A stretch of 64,000 nucleotides of DNA from Riptortus pedestris (Eukaryota; Arthropoda; Insecta; Hemiptera; Alydidae), in the NCBI GenBank assembly GCA_019009955.1, contig CM032231.1, forward strand, positions 40,206,001 through 40,270,000, given 5' to 3'. The notes beneath the pieces were generated by a model. The model searched no databases. It worked only from the letters and a program-made list of their open reading frames with translations, and was not told the DNA's origin. Numbering within the stretch: position 1 is the first letter of the stretch; the number at the start of each line of letters is the position of its first letter. The position numbers and the translations under genes are program-made. Positions 57,551 to 64,000 of this stretch are shown piece by piece.

Positions 57551-57569
57551 CGAGTTTTATTTACATATA

Positions 57570-57662
57570 GAAAGTATATGGTGAGATGAGATCAGTAGCG
57601 TGACGTACCGTCACTTGGGAAATCTGCTTAGTTTACGCAGTCCCTGCGTGACGAACTTTCCA
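57570..57662 (+). mobile_element. HLE right-end remnant
   Basis: TATGGTGAGATGAGATCAGT, CTTGGGAAATCTGCTTAGTT and CGCAGTCCCTGCGTGACGAA. The left part is lost. Confidence 0.7.
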
Positions 57663-57791
57663 GTTAGCGTTTATGTGAATAATGGATTGACAACAAGCGT
57701 CGACTAAATCCCTCTCAGGAATGTATGTGTAGTTTAATGCCCAATGGACTGAAACAAAAAGGAGGAATAGTGAAGGATATGTGACCGTATT

Positions 57792-58382
57792 TTTAGCAGA
57801 TTTTCCTGAAGGGAAATCAGCTATTGAGGTCGTACTCATGACGCGCTTTTCGAAATTGTTCTTCAATCTCCATCGATCCTACCCAGGAGATGACGTAAAT
57901 GAGGTCCGCTCAAAATTATATATATATATATATTTTTTTTTCTGTTAACGCTCTAGCGGTCGCAATTTTTGTTTGATCCTTACCAAACTCGATATTTAAA
58001 CGTTTTATGCAAAAAGATAGATCAAGTTCGTTAATGGATAAAATCGGACAAGTGGAAGGGGGGGTTTAGAGGGGGGGATATTTCCGTTACTATGCGTCAG
58101 ATCGAAACATTGTATAGAACCAATGTTATTGCGAATTAAATTTACTATAAATATTGTTCTATACATTTATTTTCTATCTTGAATATTAACCGAGATATAT
58201 GTATTTTTATTAATTGTAACGGATGAAATGAGATCGGCTAACTTCAGGTCTTAGTCATGAGTTTTCGTCAAAAGCTAGTTCGGCCGTTTCCGTAACCCTC
58301 CGACTCTCGAGAAATTTCTCTATTGTAAATCTGCACGTGGGAAATCTGCTTAGTTTACGCAGCCCCTACTTGACGGACTTTT
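57792..58382 (+). mobile_element. HLE, complete
   Basis: Left end TTTTAGCAGATTTTCCTGAA, a 14-base TA core followed by a T run, internal blocks with a deletion between GAGGGGGGGATA and TTTCCGTTAC, and a right end CGCAGCCCCTACTTGACGGA with a mutated hairpin. Confidence 0.85.
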
Positions 58383-59213
58383 TTATTTTGCAATATGTAT
58401 TATTTATTTTAAACATGATTTTTTCAAGTGTTTCATTATGGGTTCTGTTTCATTTGAGTCCATTGATTAGATTTATTCGCTTATTTATAATTAAGCTTTG
58501 TTATTTTTTTTCTCCCCGTGCCCACATGAAATGAAGTTTTTTTTTTATTTTATTTTTTTTTTAACGCCAATTGCAGCTTAAATCACTCAGTTGTAGATAA
58601 AATGGAGGTCGTTCATTGCAATGAGAACGGAGAGAGCATTCGTCCAGAAAATATTGGATTGCTCTGATCTATTTGCAGACTTCTGTTTTCAAACCTTTCC
58701 ATTCTTAATTGATCTATTAATAACAATCTCCTTTTTATCGGAGAACTCTTTTCTTTGTAATTTCAATGACATTTCGGCTATTTTTGGATTGGGTTTTGAA
58801 AATAAATGAGAAGTTTAAGAGTATGTAATGCTGTAGGGGAAATCTCAGGTATGACCCTTTTTGTAAGTATAAAATAAGATAATTAAAGGAATTCTATTTG
58901 ATAGGCGGGTTCATGTTCTTAAAAGGGTTTTTAATGTATAGGAAGACTCAAAAAACTGTTTTTTTTTTCTCTTTAAAAATTAATGTAGATAACAGTACAG
59001 AACAGAAAAAAAAAATTAAAAATCCGAAAAACTGCTACTTGTTTTGTAAGGCTGTGATATTACAACCGTGGTATTTCTGATATTGTGGCATCTATGATAT
59101 TTATTTTTCCAAATTTGCAAATAATTTTAGAGTTTAGATTCTGTAATTTATCTCTTTTGAATCAGTTGGATTACTGTTTCATATTACACCACTTACACTA
59201 TCGACCTAAAATA
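58383..59213. other. Intergenic DNA, no feature recognised
   Basis: T-rich runs near 58537-58562. Frames of 60-65 codons lack domains. Confidence 0.4.
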
Positions 59214-59214
59214 A

Positions 59215-60342
59215 TGTCCGTCACGCAGGGGCTGCGTTAACTAAGCAGATTTCCCACGTGCGCGACTTATTTGCATTTATCTCAAAACATAAAAGTTGAA
59301 TGAGGACAATATTGGTATTTAAGCTTCAAATAAAGTGCTTCATAACATAATAGAATATTGTTAATATGAAATGATTAGGAGTGGGGCTTTACTGAAGACC
59401 GAAAACTAAATAATGCAAATATCTCAGTTAATATTCAAGTTAGTGAAAAATTGCACATAACAACATTTATAGAACATTACATTTTCAATAGAATTAATTC
59501 TATACAATTTTTTGATCCGACGCATAATAACGGAGATATTAAGAATTGATAAGGATCAATTAGAAGGCCACGTCCTCTACTTTTTTTTAATATAATGCAG
59601 AGCGCACTTTCGGAGTCAACGCTCCATCCTCAGTGCCTGCTGACAAACACAACCTTGAGTTAATTTAACAATCACAGCATGGCCAAAAACAAAATAAAAA
59701 ACAGTCACAAAAACAAACACAAAATAAAGAGTAAAAACAATAGAAAATCTAATAACTAGCCAACTAATAAAAATTAAAGTCAAAACAATAAAAAATCTAA
59801 TAACTAGTCAACTAATTAAAATTAAAGAAGTAAACAACGATAAGCGTAAGTCAAAAACTTAAAGCTATAAATAAAATTAAAATACAACACAAATTACAGA
59901 TAGGAAAAAATATCACAGTGGGTGGGAAACTCTGAAAAGCACATCAGAAGAACTGTAAGAGACATCCAAAAACAAAAAACGGAAAACACCCCATACTAAT
60001 AATAGATAGGGGATGAGGGGGATATTAAGAATTTTTAAAATTCTCCACCTCTTAACCCCCCCCCCCTCCCCCTTTTCCGATTACAGCCGTTAACGAACTC
60101 GATCATTCTTTTTTATAAACGATTATATATCAAGTTTGGTACCGATAATACAAAAATTGCGACCGCTAGAGCGGTAAAAGATATATATATATATAAATAT
60201 ATATATATATACAGTTTTGAACGGACCTCATTTTTGTCATCTCCTGGGTTGGATGGATGGACATTTGAAGAAAAATGTCGAAAATCGTGTCATGAGTACG
60301 ACCTCAATAGCTAGTTTCCCCTTCAGGGAAATTTGCTAAAAG
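59215..60342 (-). mobile_element. HLE (outer) with Penelope-like insertion
   Basis: Hairpin end GTCCGTCACGCAGGGGCTGC; internal blocks to CGGAGATATTAAGAATT. Sequence resumes at 60021 with the same 13 bases, then the C-run, TA core (60180-60211) and a palindrome end TTTCCCCTTCAGGGAAATTT. Confidence 0.85.
59548..60020 (-). mobile_element. Penelope-like non-autonomous insertion with 13-bp target duplication
   Basis: The 473-bp insert is bounded by GATATTAAGAATT at 59535-59547 and 60021-60033. On the minus strand it contains CTGAGGA, a GGAG/CTCC stem, and CGAAAGTGC (59633-59608), then TGCATTATATTAAAA and a terminal TTGATCCTTATC. The element at 15.8 kb has TTTTTGATCCTTCCG in the same place. After GAAA, GTGC/GCAT pairing followed by UA could form a short stem III and cleavage site. 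The rest is A-rich (AAAAACAAAATAAAA). No coding frame. Confidence 0.7.
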
Positions 60343-60885
60343 CCCTTTTTGGCGATGCTGTGCGTTGTACAATAATAGCTTATGAAATGAATCCGTCCAT
60401 TATTTATTATGTTATTCTGCCTGTGAAACTGCATCCTTAATAAAGCTTTGAGATTTATCACCCCTTTAGGAGTGTTTATCCCTTGTCTGTCAGAATTGAT
60501 GATCAAAATCGTGATTTTTTAATATTTTTGTTCCTGCATACTAGAGGATTTAGGTGACGCTATATTACAGAAAGAAATACCTCGCAACAACGATAAAGTT
60601 TCTATACCAGAATTCGAATTTCTCCTCCTAGGGACTTAATTTGTGAATAAAACTCATGTTCGACAAACTCAATTCGTTGTCGTTGGTTTTATTTGAAAAA
60701 AAAACTAAACACAATCGAATTTTTTTTTTAGAATAACTATTACGGTCTTAGAAAGTAGTTTATATTTGTGAGTTTCTAAGTTTTGGCATCCGACTAAGAC
60801 GCTGAACTTTATTCGTGTTCAATGAAAATGCCTGTATAGGACTGAGCAATTTTTATCTTTAGTATTTCGGTCTTTAGTATGTAGG
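60343..60885. other. Intergenic DNA, no feature recognised
   Basis: Nothing supportable. Confidence 0.4.
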
Positions 60886-60888
60886 GGA

Positions 60889-61095
60889 GAGTAGGGTAAA
60901 ACCGTGTAGTCGGGTAGTAGGGTACGTCGTCTTAGCCGTTCTATGTACTGCAGTAGAGCCAACTTTATTAGTGGAACTTCATTATAGCACTAAGGAATTG
61001 CCTTTAGCGTTTGGTATGATCGAATGACGCTACGTTTTATTTAACCGTGAGGGGTAAAACCGTGTAGTACCAGGTTTTGCCCCGCGATTCTCGAA
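60889..61095. repeat. Candidate small transposon-like repeat (GGGTAAAACCGTG motif)
   Basis: GGGGAGAGTAGGGTAAAACC at the left, GGGGTAAAACCGTGTAGTAC and its partial inverse GGTTTTGCCCCGCGATTCTC at the right. The motif GGGTAAAACCGTGTAGT occurs twice as a direct repeat, and GGTTTTGCCCC is an imperfect inverted partner. The boundaries and class are unknown. Confidence 0.4.
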
Positions 61096-61216
61096 ATACG
61101 AAAAGTATAAATTTACCTAGCTTTAATTATTTATGTTTAATTATTTCACAGTAAAAGCATGTGGAGTGACAAAAAATATGATAAATCTTGCAATTATGAA
61201 TTTACTTTTTAAAATA

Positions 61217-61555
61217 TATTAGCAGATTTCCCTTAAGGGAATCGAAAATTTCTATGGACTCAATCTTGTTGCAAATATGATGTTCTATAAATGTTTTTAT
61301 GTATCTATTCTCATTATATTGATTATTAACGAAAATATTTGTATTTTTTAGTTTCCGGCAATCATTAAACCCCCACCCCTACTAATGTCATATTAACAAT
61401 AAACTTTTGAACTTTGAAGCCCATTATTTAAATACTACATACCAAATATTGTTCTCGTTGAACATTCACGCTTTGAGATACGTAAATGCAATTACGTGAC
61501 GCACGAGGGAAATCTGCTTAGTTAACGCAGCCCCTATGTGACGAAATTTTTGATC
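61217..61555 (+). mobile_element. HLE, internally deleted derivative
   Basis: TTAGCAGATTTCCCTTAAGG is fused to the distal block TCGAAAATTTCTATGGAC, losing the left arm, core and G-run. The right end AACGCAGCCCCTATGTGACG is present. Both termini survive in about 340 bp. Confidence 0.8.
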
Positions 61556-61601
61556 TGCCAACAGGCATTGAGGCTGGAGCAGTAGGTCTATATTTAGCAG
61601 G

Positions 61602-61666
61602 ATGTAATATGTATGACTTTAGTATGTTTTTGTATAAAAAACATACTAAAGTCATACATATTACAT
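61602..61666. repeat. Perfect 30-bp hairpin with 5-base loop
   Basis: ATGTAATATGTATGACTTTA... (61602-61631) and its exact complement (61637-61666) flank GTATA. Not part of any other repeat seen here. Confidence 0.95.
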
Positions 61667-61737
61667 ATATTTATTTGAAGAGCTCTGCAACTAGGCGATG
61701 CCACTCAGTCTCATTTATTTGAATTCTCTAAATTAAA

Positions 61738-62400
61738 ATTTAAAATAAAGAAAAAATGTTTTCAAAATTATTAAAACATAGTATAAAATATATGGAAATA
61801 AAATTAAGGGAATGTTAAAATAAAGCTATGTGGAACTATAAATTTTGAGATAAATCCTGGCATGAGGGTGATGGAAGTCTAAGGCACAAGATTAAAAATG
61901 TATTATACAGAGATATAAAACGTTGGGGAATGAGTGGGGTAGGTGAGGTTTAAAGTTTGTTGTAAATGTCAGTTGTCTTCAAGTTTTTTAAGAGTAATTC
62001 AATAGTTTGTACAAGTCGTTGGGCAAGTTCAAATGTTCACGTAGTCTGCAGTCGGTCAGGAGATGTTTAATGGTCAGTACTGTGTTACAGTGAGTGAATG
62101 TAGGTCGGTCTTTACGGTTTATGAGCTATGAATGTGTAAGTAGTGAATGTCCGATTCTAAGCCTAGTCAACACCACTTGATCTCGTCTGGTTAGATTCCA
62201 GAGATTTTCCTTTGTTTGGGTCGTCTAGGATTTCTCGGAGTTTGTTGTCAGTTTGCAGCCAGTCGGTTGTCCAGTCATTGAGTACTTGTGTTTTAATTAC
62301 CCGTTTCATGCCTTGTGCAGTCAGCCTGTCGATGTCCACAGTTCATTTCCTGGTTACTGATTTAGCTTGTCTGTCGATATCAGTACTTTGTGTAAATCTA
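61738..62400 (-). pseudogene. Non-LTR retrotransposon 3' end: RNase H, zinc motif and 3' UTR
   Basis: Minus-strand text, read from 62400 leftwards: DRQAKSVTRK, VLNDWTTDWLQTDNKLREIL, a frameshift, NLTRRDQVVLTRLRIGHS, an in-frame TAG after LLTHS, then RPTFTHCNTVLTIKHLLTDC with the Cys/His motif, ending near 61985. The 3' UTR (61738-61980) contains CTTGTGCCTTAGACTTCC and ends in TTATTTTAACATTCC-type text shared with the minisatellite at 36579-37935. It is inactive through a stop and a shift. A plus-strand frame at 62212-62430 is its shadow. Confidence 0.85.
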
Positions 62401-62430
62401 AAATATAGTTATGTTGGCGTTGCTCTCTGA

Positions 62431-63160
62431 AAGCGCACTTCACACAAAGCCATGCAGAGAACAATGCCTATTTATTGATCTCGTTTAAAAATCCACAATG
62501 TCAAATATATGTATTTATAGAGAGTAATATATAGGTATCTCTTCACCATTGGTCATTGCAAAGCATGGGGAAACTACAAGCGAAAATAAGATAATTGCTT
62601 TAAAATTCTCTTCATTCCACCTTTGATATTTAATTTCATCATGTGGTAATTTCAATGACTGAGCCCAAAACGATTCAAAGGTTCCATCGTGCATGTTCTT
62701 GGAATTCTGTCATGGAACTAGTGCCTTTTTTAAAACAAGGTTTAGCCACTTATGGAAACCCAACTGCGATTGGGGTTTATTTAATGTATAAAAGGGTTGG
62801 ATAAATTTGCTGTGAAATGAATTACTTTCTTTTTCTAACTAATTAAGAATTTTTAAAGCAAAGCTAATTATTAAGGGCAAACACAAATTCTCTTTCTAAG
62901 AAACCTAATTTAATGGCTGGCGAAAAGAAATATTAACTTCTCTAGGAATTCGGGAATGTTCTTCTTTTTGTTTTTGTGATAATTAATTGTTTTTATATTT
63001 CAGTAAAACGAATAGCAGTTTTTTTGACATTTAATACTAAATTAAAAAGAAATAAATTCTTTCAAAAATAGTTAAAAAGTATTATTCTTAGCATTTTACT
63101 GTCATAACTATAGTTGTTTTAATTGTATTTTTTTTCCATAAGCAATCTACATCATATTAA
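62431..63160. other. Intergenic DNA, no feature recognised
   Basis: Nothing supportable. Confidence 0.4.
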
Positions 63161-63164
63161 GTAA

Positions 63165-63285
63165 AAATACATCACGCAGGCGCTTGGTAAATTAAGCGAA
63201 TTTCTTGAACGCTGGGATGACACACTAGCAACGTCATATCACTATATATTCTCTATTTCTAAGTCAATATTCGATAAATAGTATT

Positions 63286-63329
<44 letters not shown>

Positions 63330-63640
63330 GTCATTTTAGGCGGAAAACAAACAAGAAAATACTAATGACTCGCTTAATAGTTTTTAGTCAGAGTAAATTT
63401 ATAGAACAATTGCTGAGCATCAATAGTTTAACAAGATTGGTTCTGTAACATTTTCGACCTGATACATTATAATGGATATATTTTAAATTTTCTAATTCAC
63501 CGTCTAGACTTCCTCCCCAATTCAAATTCCTATTTCGGACATTAATTAATATTATCTTTAGTGTTGAATAAAAAAGGAAAATATCGAGTATGGTATAAAT
63601 AAAATAAACAGTTTTGAGTTGAAACCGGAAAATTTTAATG
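63165..63640 (-). mobile_element. HLE remnant with a 37-T run
   Basis: ACATCACGCAGGCGCTTGGT (worn hairpin end), CTAGCAACGTCATATCACTA, then a pure T run (63287-63323), AACAAGATTGGTTCTGTAAC and TATCGAGTATGGTATAAATA. The palindrome end is lost. Confidence 0.6.
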
Positions 63641-63659
63641 GATGCCGCCATCGCGTTGT

Positions 63660-63855
63660 ATATTTACATGTAACTCACAATAAGGCCCATTAAAACCATA
63701 TTTGGTTTTTAAGATTGAAATAAAGCGTTTCATCATGTATTGGCTTATTGTCTACTTGAGACGACGTATAATGGGGGTTAACTGAGGGCTAAAAATTAAA
63801 AAAAAATGCCAATACCTCAGTTGATATTCGAGATAGACCAAAAGGTGTATTCAAA
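63660..63855 (-). mobile_element. HLE internal fragment
   Basis: ATAAAGCGTTTCATCATGTA, GGGGGTTAACTGAGGGCTAA, AAAATGCCAATACCTCAGTT and GATATTCGAGATAG match internal blocks. The order repeats part of the preceding copy, so it is a second, older fragment. Confidence 0.55.
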
Positions 63856-64000
63856 TTTCATTGTAACATACATACTAATTTTTATTTACTTGTTTTTACT
63901 TTTAATTTTGACCATTGAAAATATATAATTGTTTCCGTAATTTATTAGTCCTTATAGTTTTTAATTATCTAGTTTCTTTATAAGATATTTTTTGTTTTTG

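Noticed and set aside
62212..62430. 72-codon plus-strand frame
   Set aside because: Antisense shadow of the minus-strand LINE RNase H relic.

Overview
This window is AT-rich, gene-poor intergenic DNA from a eukaryote, most likely an invertebrate animal. The evidence is eukaryote-style microsatellites (TA, CT, TG, CA), a tRNA-derived SINE with a repetitive tail, debris of several non-LTR retrotransposon lineages, Ty3/gypsy integrase relics, Penelope-like hairpins, a hAT-type MITE, and a very abundant short non-autonomous DNA transposon. I cannot name the species; a copepod or other arthropod, or another invertebrate, is a guess only. I find no intact host gene, no rRNA gene, no functional tRNA gene and no CRISPR array. 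Open frames longer than 60 codons are mostly microsatellite translations or chance.

The dominant component is a family I call HLE (provisional name, Helentron-like element), with about 30 copies or fragments. A full copy is about 570-970 bp. One end carries the 20-nt palindrome GATTTCCCTTAAGGGAAATC just inside TTTTAGCA. The other end has a short GC-rich hairpin (ACGCA-GCCCC-TGCGT) followed by GACGGACTTTT. In between lie an expandable TA/CT/CA/GATA microsatellite, a conserved block after it (TGTCTGTTAACGCTCTAGCG), a G-run block and an A/T-rich block. Copies sit between T residues without an evident target duplication and insert repeatedly into one another. This fits non-autonomous Helitron/Helentron (HINE/DINE-1-like) elements. 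'+' below means the palindrome end is on the left.

Layout: 0.65-1.4 kb HLE with CT/TA core; 4.3-4.9 kb LINE tail against an HLE piece; 5.4-7.2 kb HLE, SINE and a 145-bp repeat (RepB); 9.0-9.6 kb gypsy integrase relic; 10.5-12.4 kb SINE, HLE and RepB; 13.2-13.8 kb LINE RNase H relic; 14.5-14.9 kb SINEs; 15.8-16.7 kb Penelope-like hairpin with hammerhead-like core; 19.4-22.7 kb HLE, SINE and LINE pieces; 23.5-25.7 kb tandem array; 26.2-26.9 kb long CT tract and a small GC-richer island; 28.7-29.3 kb HLE; 32.1-33.0 kb gypsy integrase fragment inside HLE parts; 34.4-35.3 kb nested HLE; 36.4-37.9 kb large palindrome joined to a 34-copy 40-bp minisatellite grown from a LINE 3' tail; 38.8-42.8 kb dense nested HLEs; 45.1-45.9 kb LINE 3' end with tail; 47.4-48.1 kb HLE; 51.0-51.6 kb hAT MITE; 53.0-58.4 kb four HLEs, one inside a LINE reverse transcriptase relic; 59.2-60.3 kb HLE carrying a Penelope-like insertion with a 13-bp target duplication; 61.2-62.4 kb deleted HLE, perfect hairpin and LINE relic; 63.2-63.9 kb HLE debris.

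The repeats form a layered insertion record: older LINE and HLE copies are hosts for younger HLE, SINE, hAT and Penelope-like copies. Element ends and LINE tails have seeded microsatellites, one minisatellite and hairpins. Coordinates of degenerate copies are approximate by about 5-20 bases.
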